A stretch of DNA of 42,310 bases. Origin: an uncultured Clostridium sp. (GTDB lineage Bacteria > Bacillota > Clostridia > Clostridiales > Clostridiaceae). The stretch is taken from NCBI RefSeq assembly GCF_900769625.1, contig NZ_CAAGHK010000094.1, positions 1-42,310 on the forward strand, given 5' to 3'. The notes beneath the pieces were generated by a model. It had not been told where the DNA came from and did not search any database. It was given only the letters and a program-made list of their open reading frames with translations. Shown here in pieces: positions 33,262 to 42,000 of the stretch (the first letter of the stretch is position 1; the number at the start of each line of letters is the position of its first letter). A program made the position numbers and the translations under genes.

Positions 33262-35355
33262 TTAAACATTAAACAACATATCTTCGTAAGTTGGTAATGG
33301 CCAGAAATCCTTATCAACAATTGTTTCAAGTTCATCTGCTACTGCTCTTAATTTCTGCATTTCTTCAAATACTTCATATCTGTACATTATTCCTAAATCA
33401 TATGCATCTCCAGTGAAGTTGTCAGCTTTTTCAACTACTTTTTCAAGACGTCCAATATTTTCATTTAATGATGCTGCTAACTTAGAAACCTTAGTTAATA
33501 ATTCACTTTGAACGCATGCACATACATCTATTCCTGTTGCTTTTATAGAATTAATTGATTCTGCAAGGCTTGTTTCATATTTGATTACTGCAGGTAAAAT
33601 TTGACGCTTAGCAATTTCAAGAGTTGTTAATGCTTCAATATTTAATAACTTATTGTAGTTTTCAATAAGTATTTCATAACGAGCCTCACATTCTTTTCTA
33701 GATAATACTCCGTGTTTTTCTAATATTTTAAGATTCTTTTCTGCAATTAATGCTTTAGAAGCCTCAATGGTTGATTTAATATTTGGAAGTCCTCTTTTTT
33801 CTGCTTCTTCAACCCATTCATCAGAATATCCATTTCCATTGAATATAATTCTCTTATGATTTTTAACAAGTTCAGTTAATAATTTATCTATTTCAGAGCT
33901 TAAGTCACTTGCATTTTCAAGTCTGTCAGCTATTTTGCTTAATGTTTCAGCAACAATTGTGTTTAATATATAGTTGCAGCATCCTATTGAGGCTGAAGAT
34001 GGAACCATTCTGAATTCAAATTTATTACCAGTGAATGCAAATGGAGATGTTCTATTTCTGTCAGTTGCATCTTTTGCAAAGTTAGGCAGTGTATTAACTC
34101 CAATAGCCAATTCACTTGCACCTATAGAACTTTTAGCTATACCCTTTTCAATTTGTTCTAATACATCTTCTAACTGATCTCCAACAAAAATAGAAAGAAT
34201 AGCTGGAGGTGCTTCATTTGCTCCTAATCTGTGGTCATTACCTGCATTTGCTGCAGAAACCCTCAACAAATCTGGATATTCATCAACAGCTGAAATTACT
34301 GCACATAAGAATAATAAGAACTGTTTATTTTGGTGAGGTGATTTACCTGGTTCAAGAAGATTTATTCCATCATCTGTAGCCATTGACCAGTTGTTATGCT
34401 TACCTGATCCATTAACACCAGCAAATGGTTTTTCATGTAATAAACAGTATAATCCATGTTTAGCCGCAACTTTCTTCATTATTTCCATTGTTAATTGATT
34501 GTGATCTGTTGCTATATTTGTTGTATTAAATATTGGAGCTAATTCATGCTGAGCTGGTGCAACTTCATTATGTTTTGTCTTAGCTGAAATTCCAAGTTTC
34601 CAAAGTTCTTCATCAAGATCCTTCATAAATTCAGATATCCTTGGTTTTATAACACCAAAATAATGATCATCAAGCTCTTGTCCCTTTGATGGTTTTGCTC
34701 CAAATAATGTTCTTCCTGTTAATATTATATCTTTACGAGCATCATACATTTTCTTATCAATTAAGAAGTATTCCTGTTCAGGTCCAACTGTTGTAATTAC
34801 CTTTTTAGATGTAGTATTTCCTAAAACCCTTAAAACTCTTAATGCTTGTTTATTTAACGCTTCCATTGAACGTAATAATGGTGTTTTCTTATCTAAAGCT
34901 TCACCATTGTATGAACAGAAAGCTGTTGGTATACATAAAGAACCATCTTTAATAAATGCTGGTGATGTACAATCCCATGCAGTATATCCTCTTGCTTCGA
35001 ATGTTGCTCTTAATCCTCCTGATGGGAATGAAGATGCATCTGGTTCACCTTGAATTAATTCTTTTCCTGAAAATTCAAGAATTACTTTTCCATCACTTGT
35101 TGGATTTATAAAAGCATCATGCTTCTCTGCTGTAATTCCTGTCATTGGCTGGAACCAGTGAGTGAAATGAGTTGCCCCTTTTTCTACTGCCCAGTCCTTC
35201 ATTGCTGATGCAACAACATCTGCTACATCAGGATCAAGGCTTGTACCATCCTCTATTGTCCTTTTTAAAGCTTTATATGTAGCCTTTGGAAGACGATTCT
35301 TCATTACTGAATCATTAAATACATTTGATCCGAAAATTTCAGTTACTTTACTCAT
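33262..35355 (-). CDS. glnN: Glutamine synthetase type III
   Basis: 697-aa GSIII, a dodecameric enzyme making glutamine from glutamate, ammonia and ATP. Type III length and markers are seen: FTHWFQPMTGITAEKHDAF, SSFPSGGLRATFEARGYTAWD, the metal-site GPEQEYFLID, HNEVAPAQHELAPIFN, the ATP-site region FAGVNGSGKHNNWSM, and NRTSPFAFTGNKFEFRMVPSS. The C-terminal helical extension (from about residue 560) is characteristic of this class. The start follows GAGAGGAG. The 345 bp upstream hold a promoter, a hairpin and an intrinsic terminator placed before the gene, so attenuation, probably nitrogen-responsive, is likely. Identity is secure; the regulation is inferred. Confidence 0.97.
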   Translation of the reverse strand: MSKVTEIFGSNVFNDSVMKNRLPKATYKALKRTIEDGTSLDPDVADVVASAMKDWAVEKGATHFTHWFQPMTGITAEKHDAFINPTSDGKVILEFSGKELIQGEPDASSFPSGGLRATFEARGYTAWDCTSPAFIKDGSLCIPTAFCSYNGEALDKKTPLLRSMEALNKQALRVLRVLGNTTSKKVITTVGPEQEYFLIDKKMYDARKDIILTGRTLFGAKPSKGQELDDHYFGVIKPRISEFMKDLDEELWKLGISAKTKHNEVAPAQHELAPIFNTTNIATDHNQLTMEIMKKVAAKHGLYCLLHEKPFAGVNGSGKHNNWSMATDDGINLLEPGKSPHQNKQFLLFLCAVISAVDEYPDLLRVSAANAGNDHRLGANEAPPAILSIFVGDQLEDVLEQIEKGIAKSSIGASELAIGVNTLPNFAKDATDRNRTSPFAFTGNKFEFRMVPSSASIGCCNYILNTIVAETLSKIADRLENASDLSSEIDKLLTELVKNHKRIIFNGNGYSDEWVEEAEKRGLPNIKSTIEASKALIAEKNLKILEKHGVLSRKECEARYEILIENYNKLLNIEALTTLEIAKRQILPAVIKYETSLAESINSIKATGIDVCACVQSELLTKVSKLAASLNENIGRLEKVVEKADNFTGDAYDLGIMYRYEVFEEMQKLRAVADELETIVDKDFWPLPTYEDMLFNV

Positions 35356-35442
35356 TTAAATATCTCCTCTCAAATTAAAACTTATATTATTTTCTTTTTT
35401 ACTATTTTGAGCTAATCTTATATGCTTTCATAAAAATTAAAT

Positions 35443-35482
35443 AAAAAAGGAGCCAAAGAATCTGTTATAATTCTTTAGCTCC
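35443..35482 (-). terminator. Intrinsic terminator in the glnN leader (attenuator or cheV terminator)
   Basis: On the minus strand GGAGCTAAAGAAT, an eight-base loop, and ATTCTTTGGCTCC pair over 13 bp (one G-U), followed by TTTTTT. It is 94 bp before the glnN start and 219 bp after the cheV stop. An alternative small stem (TAGC, loop AATGGA, GCTA; plus 35476-35489) uses part of its 5' arm, so the two structures exclude each other. Confidence 0.8.
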
Positions 35483-35535
35483 ATTGCTACCCATATTAAT
35501 TTTCAATTGTAATAAAACATTAAAATATATTTTTC

Positions 35536-35560
35536 AAACATATCTGCCATAGCTATGTTT
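35536..35560 (-). promoter_or_regulatory. First hairpin of the glnN leader
   Basis: Stem AAACATA / TATGTTT around GCTATGGCAGA on the minus strand, directly after the predicted transcription start. Together with the alternative stem at 35476-35489 it gives two hairpins whose loops can be drawn as six-base AxxGxA (ATGGCA, AATGGA), the pattern recognised by ANTAR antiterminators. The first stem needs a mismatch and a bulge to do so, and the spacing (about 46 nt) is long, so this remains tentative. Confidence 0.35.
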
Positions 35561-35572
35561 ATTTACAAATTA

Positions 35573-35601
35573 AGATTACTACATTTTACAGGAAATTTCA
35601 A
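35573..35601 (-). promoter_or_regulatory. Candidate promoter of glnN
   Basis: Minus-strand TTGAAA (35596-35601), 17-bp spacer, TAATCT (35573-35578). It would start transcription just before the leader hairpin at 35560. Confidence 0.35.
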
Positions 35602-35700
35602 TACTTATTTGTAAATTTTTAAATACTTTCTTTCATACCTGTAATAATTAGTTTAAATATTTTTTATTCAAGCCCATAAAAAGTTGTATATTGGTATCTG

Positions 35701-36627
35701 CTAAACTTCTTCTACAACCATATTATTCTTTTCTATAAGCTTATCGATAACATCTACAAGCGCTTCTATTTCAGGCTTGCTAAGCTGTGCATCTGCCTTT
35801 ACTGATTCACCTTTATGTCTTAATTCATCTGTAATTAAAGAAGAGAATATTATAACTGGAAGTTTCTTAAGTATTTCATCTTCTTTTATTCTTCTTGTAA
35901 GTGTAAGTCCATCCATCTGTGGCATTTCAATATCAGTTATCAGTATATCAATGTCTTCCATGAAGTCATTTTCCTTTCTTGCTTCAAGACCCTTAATATA
36001 ATCATATGCCTGTTTACCATCATTAAATACTGTCATGCTCTTGAATCCAGCCTTAGTAAGTGTTTCTTTAAGAAGTCTTCTGATCAATGCTGAGTCATCT
36101 GCTAATACAAGCTTTATGTTTGATCTATCTTTATATTCAACTTTAACAAGTCTATCTTCACTGATTCCTGAGCTTGGAGCGATATCAGTTACTATCTTTT
36201 CAAAGTCAAGCATCATAAGAACCTTTCCACCTAATAATATATTACCTACTGATAACGAATTTTCTGATAAATCATCAGGTTTTCTTATATCATCCCATTT
36301 TATACGGTGAACTCCTATTATATCATCAATATTAAATGCAACTTTTACTTTATTAAATTCGCAGATAACAACCTTTGAACCAAGATTTCCTGCGTTTCGC
36401 TTAGAAAGTATATATTTTAAGTCTATCAGTGTAAGAATTTCATCTCTACAAAGAATTAACCCGGCAATATCTGGGTTTGGATCTGGAAGTTTTGTCAATG
36501 TATCCATTGGCATTTCTATAATTTCTTTAACCTTTACAACATTTATCGCATAATGACAGCCGTTTGCTACAAATTCAATTACCTCTAATTCGCCTGTTCC
36601 TGATTCTAAAAGTATGTTATTATTCAT
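35701..36627 (-). CDS. cheV: CheV chemotaxis coupling protein (CheW domain plus receiver)
   Basis: 308 aa. Residues about 15-150 form a CheW-like coupling domain (EVIEFVANGCHYAINVVKVKEIIEM, LPDPNPDIAGLILCRDEILTLIDL). Residues about 172-303 are a response-regulator receiver (VKLVLADDSALIRRLLKETL with acidic pocket DD, phospho-acceptor Asp in ILITDIEMPQMDG, Lys in LSKPE). This is the CheV order. It links chemoreceptors to CheA and adjusts sensitivity when phosphorylated; it implies a motile cell, though no other chemotaxis gene is here. AAGGGGA lies before the ATG. An 18-bp perfect palindrome lies 54 bp upstream. Confidence 0.95.
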   Translation of the reverse strand: MNNNILLESGTGELEVIEFVANGCHYAINVVKVKEIIEMPMDTLTKLPDPNPDIAGLILCRDEILTLIDLKYILSKRNAGNLGSKVVICEFNKVKVAFNIDDIIGVHRIKWDDIRKPDDLSENSLSVGNILLGGKVLMMLDFEKIVTDIAPSSGISEDRLVKVEYKDRSNIKLVLADDSALIRRLLKETLTKAGFKSMTVFNDGKQAYDYIKGLEARKENDFMEDIDILITDIEMPQMDGLTLTRRIKEDEILKKLPVIIFSSLITDELRHKGESVKADAQLSKPEIEALVDVIDKLIEKNNMVVEEV

Positions 36628-36680
36628 AATCTCTTCCCCTTACTTTAAAAAATTGTTCTTCATTCGGTATTATTCATTTA

Positions 36681-36698
36681 TCGAATAAATTTATTCGA
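36681..36698. promoter_or_regulatory. 18-bp perfect palindrome upstream of cheV
   Basis: TCGAATAAATTTATTCGA, no spacer, 54 bp before the cheV ATG and 36 bp after the methyltransferase stop... in the 106-bp gap. No U-tract follows on the minus strand, so a protein-binding operator is more likely than a terminator. Confidence 0.5.
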
Positions 36699-36733
36699 AC
36701 TATACCATCTTTATTTATATCTTAATAATTATT

Positions 36734-37897
36734 TTACACTAAATTATCACTTTTAACCAGCTTTAATAATGTAGGCTCAAAATTAAACTTATTTACCAGG
36801 TTATTCACCTCTGATATAGCCTTTTCCCTTTTATCTTTTGACATATTTCCCTTAGATGCCCTGATTAAAATATTCTTAGGTGAATGTGCAATATCGATGA
36901 ATTCCAAAAGCTGTGTCTTATATCCGCAGGCCTCAAGGATATTTGCACGTACTGCGTCAGTCATCAATGCTGCCACCCTCTCCTGTACAATGCCATATCT
37001 TGTAATAATTGAAAGTTCATCACTCTTCATCTGACTGTTAAGTTCATGCTGGCAGCAAGGAACAGAAAAAATCATCTTTGCATTCCACTTTACCGCATTA
37101 TAAAGTGCATAATCTGTTGCCGTATCACATGCATGCAGTGTTATTACCATATCAACCTTATTATTGTATTTGAATCCATTTATATCACCAAGTTCAAAAT
37201 GAAGGTTATCATATTTATATGCTTTGGCAATTTCATTACACTTCTTAATTACATCCTCTTTTAAATCAAGACCAATCATCTTTACATTAATATTTTTAAT
37301 TTTTACAAAATAATAATAAAGAACAAAAGTCAGATAAGACTTTCCACATCCGAAATCTAAAATTGTCAGTTCCTTATAATCATTTTTCTTGATTTCATCA
37401 TCTATAGTCTCCACAAATCTATTAATCTGCTTATACTTGTCATATTTAGAATTAATGACCTTACCTTCCTTGGTGAATACTCCAAGATCTATTAAAGGTT
37501 CAATGATCATACCTTCCTTTAATATGTAATTCTTTTTTTTATTATGGCTCTTCTTTGCAAGATTTTGATTGCTTGCTTTCTTCTTTCCAAGATGAACCTT
37601 GCCCTTTTTAGAAATTCTTAAATCATATGTAATATTTTCAGCCCATGCTGAAACCTGCTTGTAGCTATTCTGCAGATATTCTGTAAATTTTTCCTCAAAT
37701 ATATCTAAATCCACATTTTCATGAAAAACCTGCTTATCAGTATATTTTTCTATCTGATAATATTCCTTTTCTTTATTTTCCTTCAATAAGAACACTATCT
37801 TGTTATATTTGACTGCACTATTCATTTTATTGCTTATTACAGCCTTAATTATCTTTTCTTTTGCAATTTCAGAAACTGCCTTCTTTAATTCTTCCAT
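36734..37897 (-). CDS. SAM-dependent methyltransferase (METTL25/Methyltransf_32 type)
   Basis: 387-aa class I methyltransferase. The SAM site is TILDFGCGKSYLTFVLYYYF (motif I), followed by KMIGLDLKEDVIKKC (acidic motif after strand 2), VITLHACDTATDYAL, and IFSVPCCQHELNSQM. The HACD and PCCQHE motifs mark the METTL25/RRNAD1-like family, whose bacterial substrates are not established as far as I know. The first 115 residues are a separate N-terminal domain, then a Lys-rich linker (KKASNQNLAKKSHNKKKNY) that might bind RNA. AAGGTGAG precedes the ATG. It runs in the same direction as cheV with 106 bp between. Confidence 0.85.
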   Translation of the reverse strand: MEELKKAVSEIAKEKIIKAVISNKMNSAVKYNKIVFLLKENKEKEYYQIEKYTDKQVFHENVDLDIFEEKFTEYLQNSYKQVSAWAENITYDLRISKKGKVHLGKKKASNQNLAKKSHNKKKNYILKEGMIIEPLIDLGVFTKEGKVINSKYDKYKQINRFVETIDDEIKKNDYKELTILDFGCGKSYLTFVLYYYFVKIKNINVKMIGLDLKEDVIKKCNEIAKAYKYDNLHFELGDINGFKYNNKVDMVITLHACDTATDYALYNAVKWNAKMIFSVPCCQHELNSQMKSDELSIITRYGIVQERVAALMTDAVRANILEACGYKTQLLEFIDIAHSPKNILIRASKGNMSKDKREKAISEVNNLVNKFNFEPTLLKLVKSDNLV

Positions 37898-38318
37898 TCT
37901 AACTCACCTTATCTCATAATTATTAAACTCTTTCAGGTAAAATCACCTGTAATCAAAAGCTGTTCCTAAAACAGCTTTTTCAGAATCTCAACATGATCAT
38001 ACAATAATGATTAAATTCTTTCTACTAAAAACATTACGATACTGTTATTATATCTGCACAAATAAAAATAATCCACATAAACATAGACTTTATTTTTAAA
38101 GACCATCGATTTATTACGCAGCTTAAAATTTCAATTGAAAAATGTTCTTAGAAATAAACATTACAAGCTGCTTTGTTTTATAGTAATTAAATATACAATC
38201 TCAATGGATATTTAAAGACTTTCTAATAATTCACATAAGGATGTAACATATTCTGTTATGTTGAATATATTATTACTATGGAAGATAAGAAAACAAAAGA
38301 ACCAAGGAGGTATCTTCA
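37898..38318. other. 421-bp divergent intergenic region with a hairpin
   Basis: It lies between the methyltransferase (-) and the small-protein pair (+). A 10-bp stem aaaagctgtt (37955-37964) / aacagctttt (37970-37979) with loop cctaa sits next to a smaller one (caggt/acctg, about 37934-37949). T-runs after it are short (five T on plus). A TATAAT on the minus strand (38047-38052) could start a leader for the methyltransferase or a small RNA ending at the hairpin. Upstream of the small genes, aacata-ttctgt-tatgtt is an inverted repeat at about 38246-38263. No further gene is seen. Confidence 0.4.
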
Positions 38319-38594
38319 ATGTCAAGAAATAATAGCAGTTCAATGTCAAAGAAACAAAGCAAAAAAATGTCTAAAGCATGCAAATGTTATAATCAAGGTT
38401 TAAGTGCTGGATATAGTGCTGGATATAACAGCGGATTTAATTCTGGAGCATATTATGCTAACTTTGGATGCTATGGTCTAGGCGACGGTTTTGGATATGG
38501 CGGCGGATATGGTTACGGTGGTTCAGGATTAGGAGTAGGTGCTGGACTTGGATATGGTGCATTTAACCCATTTTTACCTTTTTTATTCTTCTAA
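38319..38594 (+). CDS. Small Gly/Tyr-rich protein
   Basis: 91 aa. The N-terminal 35 residues are basic and Ser/Lys-rich (MSRNNSSSMSKKQSKKMSKACKCYNQ). Then come near-repeats of S-A-G-Y / S-G-F-N (GLSAGYSAGYNSGFNSGAYY), a Gly/Tyr-rich centre (GDGFGYGGGYGYGGSG) and a hydrophobic end FNPFLPFLFF. It has a perfect AAGGAGG before the ATG and is followed after 12 bp by a second small gene of the same style. No signal peptide or known domain is recognised. Such composition occurs in spore-coat, cell-surface and self-assembling proteins; which, if any, applies is unknown. Confidence 0.8.
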   Translation: MSRNNSSSMSKKQSKKMSKACKCYNQGLSAGYSAGYNSGFNSGAYYANFGCYGLGDGFGYGGGYGYGGSGLGVGAGLGYGAFNPFLPFLFF

Positions 38595-38606
38595 CAGGTG
38601 TATATA

Positions 38607-38795
38607 ATGTATAGGCGTAATTATCTGAGAAATCAACCTTCATATAATTATAGATATAACAATAATCTTAACGGCTTTAATAATTACAATGGACTTAATA
38701 ATTATTATGGCTATCAAAATTATAGATTTGGCGGTATTTATGGTAGATTCAATAATTGCTGGATCCTGCCTCTATTATTACTTTTCCTCCTGTAG
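38607..38795 (+). CDS. Small Asn/Tyr-rich protein with hydrophobic C-terminal tail
   Basis: 62 aa from the ATG at 38607 (AGGTG upstream; the frame can also begin at a GTG nine bases earlier). MYRRNYLRNQPSYNYRYN is followed by Asn/Tyr/Gly near-repeats (NGFNNYNGLNNYYGYQNY) and a C-terminal tail WILPLLLLFLL that could anchor it in a membrane. Only 12 bp separate it from the Gly/Tyr-rich gene, and a terminator follows, so the two form a small operon. It resembles no family that I can name; both proteins end in a Pro-Leu/Phe hydrophobic tail, suggesting that they act together. Confidence 0.75.
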   Translation: MYRRNYLRNQPSYNYRYNNNLNGFNNYNGLNNYYGYQNYRFGGIYGRFNNCWILPLLLLFLL

Positions 38796-38931
38796 ATCTA
38801 CTCTAGACAAACCTAACTCTCTTCTCACTATTATAAATCATACTTTTATATTATTAAAAGCTGTTTTTAACCTGACTTAAAATATCAAAACATCAAGTTA
38901 AAGATTTATTTTACTCTGACTTATTGAAAAC

Positions 38932-38975
38932 TAATAGGACTGAAACTACTGCATCAGTCCTATTATTCTTTTTAT
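38932..38975. terminator. Bidirectional terminator between small genes and nifJ
   Basis: 11-bp perfect stem taataggactg (38932-38942) / cagtcctatta (38955-38965) with a 12-base loop. TTCTTTTT follows on plus and GTTTTC on minus, so it ends the small operon and probably nifJ. Confidence 0.7.
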
Positions 38976-39001
38976 GACCTAATTCTTACTAATATTTACC
39001 A

Positions 39002-42000
39002 TTAATTTTCCGCCAGCTTCTTATAATTATTTAATCTTTCTTGTGCATCCTTTTCACTCTTATTAAATAATTCTTTTGACAATTCTGGGAATGCCTTTGC
39101 AAGTGATGCATATCTCACTTCACCCATCAAGAAATCTTTAAAATTTTCCTTTGGATCTTTGCTATCTAATATAAATGGATTCTTGCCACTTTCCCTCAAT
39201 TCAGGATTATATCTATAAAGATTCCAGTAACCACATTCAACAGCTTTCTTTTCTTCATGCTGAGAATTTGACATGCCCTTAATTATGCCATGATTTATAC
39301 ATGGAGAATATGCAATTATAAGTGAAGGACCATCATACTTTTCAGCTTCAACTAATGCCTTTATTGTCTGGTTTTTATCTGCTCCCATTGCTACTTGAGC
39401 TACATATACATATCCATAACTCATAGCCATAAGCCCAAGATCTTTCTTCTTTGTTCTCTTTCCGCTTGCAGCAAACTTAGCTACAGCACTTTGAGGAGTA
39501 GCTTTAGAGCTCTGTCCTCCAGTATTTGAGTATATTTCAGTATCAAAAACAAGAACATTTATATTTTCATTACTTGCAAGAACGTGATCAAGACCTCCAT
39601 ATCCAATATCGTATGCCCATCCATCTCCTCCATATATCCATTGAGATCTTTTCATTAAGAATTCTTTATCATTAAGAATTATCCTTGCAAATTCACTGTT
39701 ATCTTCTTCTAATATCTTAATAACCTTATCTGCACGTTCCCTGCTTCCTTCTAAAACATCCTTGTTATCCAGCCAATCCTTAAGTATTTCCTTTGCTTCA
39801 TCATCTATATCTTCATTAAGTGCAAGTTCTATATTATGAGCAATTCTCTCACGTATTGTCTTTACTCCTAAATACATTCCAAGACCAAATTCTGCATTAT
39901 CTTCAAATAATGAATTAGCCCATGCTGGACCATGACCATGTGCATTTGCACAATATGCTGAAGCTGGTGTACTTGCCGCCCATATTGATGAACATCCTGT
40001 TGCATTTGCAATCATCATTTTATCACCGAAAAGTTGTGTGACAAGTTTTGCATACGGAGTTTCTCCACATCCTGCACATGCTCCATTATACTTAAGAAGC
40101 GGTTCTTCAAATTGGCTTCCTTTAATAGTAAATTTATTCATAGGGTTTTTACCCTTAACCTTATCTATAGTATATTTCCATACATCAATCTGATCATACT
40201 GACTGTCTTGTGGTTTCATTATAAGAGCTTTTCCTGGAGCAGGACAAACCTCTGCACAATTTCCGCATCCTGTACAGTCAAGAGGTGATACGCCTACACT
40301 ATAGTAGAGTGTTTCTTCAGCTTTTAATCCTTTTGGAATAACAGCTTTAAATGCTTCAGGTGCATTTCCTTTTTCTTCATCAGTTAATAAGAAAGGTCGT
40401 ATTGTTGCATGTGGACATACATATGAACATTGGTTACATTGGATGCATCTTTCTGGAATCCATTCTGGAACATTAACAGCAATGCCCCTCTTTTCATAAA
40501 CAGTTGTTCCGTGCATAAATGTACCATCTTCCATGCCTGCTTTAATAAATGATGATACAGGAAGAGAATCGCCTTCAAGGCTGTTCATTGGTATTACTAT
40601 ATCTCTTATAAAATCTGGAACTTCACTATTATTTTTATTTTTATCTGCTTCTGCATTTTTCCAGCTTACTGGAACATCTATCTTGACAATACTTTCGATT
40701 CCCTTATCGATAGCGTTGTAATTCATATTTACAATATTTTCACCTTTTTTGCCATACGAAGTTACTACTGCTTCCTTAAGATATTTAATTGCATCTTCTA
40801 TAGGAATTATGTTTGCTAATTTAAAAAATGCAGCCTGCATTATCATATTGATTCTTCCACCAAGACCAATTTCCTGTGCTATTTTAATTGCATTTATTGT
40901 ATAGAAGTTTATATCATTCTGTGCAATATATCTCTTTATTGCTGCCGGAATTCTTCTTTCAAGTTCATCAAGATCCCACATTGTATTTAATAAGAATATT
41001 CCGCCTTTTTTAAGACCCTTTGTTACATTATACTTATCTAAATATGCCTGATTATGGCATGCAATAAAATCAGCTTTGTGAATATGATATCTTGATCTTA
41101 TCGGAGCGCTACCAAATCTTAAGTATGAAATTGTAATTCCTCCAGATTTTCTTGAGTCATATTCAAAATATCCCTGTGCATACATATCAGTGTGGTCACC
41201 AATAATCTTGATTGCACTCTTATTAGCACCGACAGTACCATCTGAACCAAGTCCCCAGAACTTACATGCAGTATTTCCTTCCTGTGAGACATCAATATCG
41301 AGAGGTCTTAAAGATGTATTTGTTACATCATCTTCAATTCCAATTGTAAATCTGTCTTTTGGCTCAGTGTCAACAAGATTATCAAAAACAGCAGCAATAT
41401 CACCTGGTAGTGGGTCTTTGGAACCAAGTCCATATCTACCGCCGACAATTAATGGCGCATTTTCTTTATTATAAAAAGCTTTGACAACATCAAGATATAA
41501 AGGCTCACCAACAGAACCTGGTTCTTTTGTTTTGTCTAAAACGGCAATCTTCTTTACGCTCTTTGGAATAACCTGTAATAATTTATCAATGCAGAAAGGT
41601 CTGTATAATCTTACTTTTACAAGACCAGTCTTTTGTTTATTTGCATTTAAGTAATCGATAGTTTCTTCAATTACATCATTTACTGCACCCATTGATATTA
41701 TTATTCTATCCGCTTCTTTATCACCATAATAATTGAAACAGTGATAATCCCTTCCTGTTAATTTATTAATTGCTGACATATATTCTTCAACAACTTCTGG
41801 AATGTTCTCATAATACTTATTGACTGCTTCTCTTGTCTGAAAGTATATATCTGGATTCTGAGCTGTTCCCCTTGTAACTGGATGACTTGGATTTAACGCT
41901 CTAGTTCTAAATTCTTCAAGAGCTTTGTAATCTATAAGCTGCGCCATTTCTTCATCTTCTAACACTTCAATTTTCTGAAGTTCATGAGATGTACGGAATC

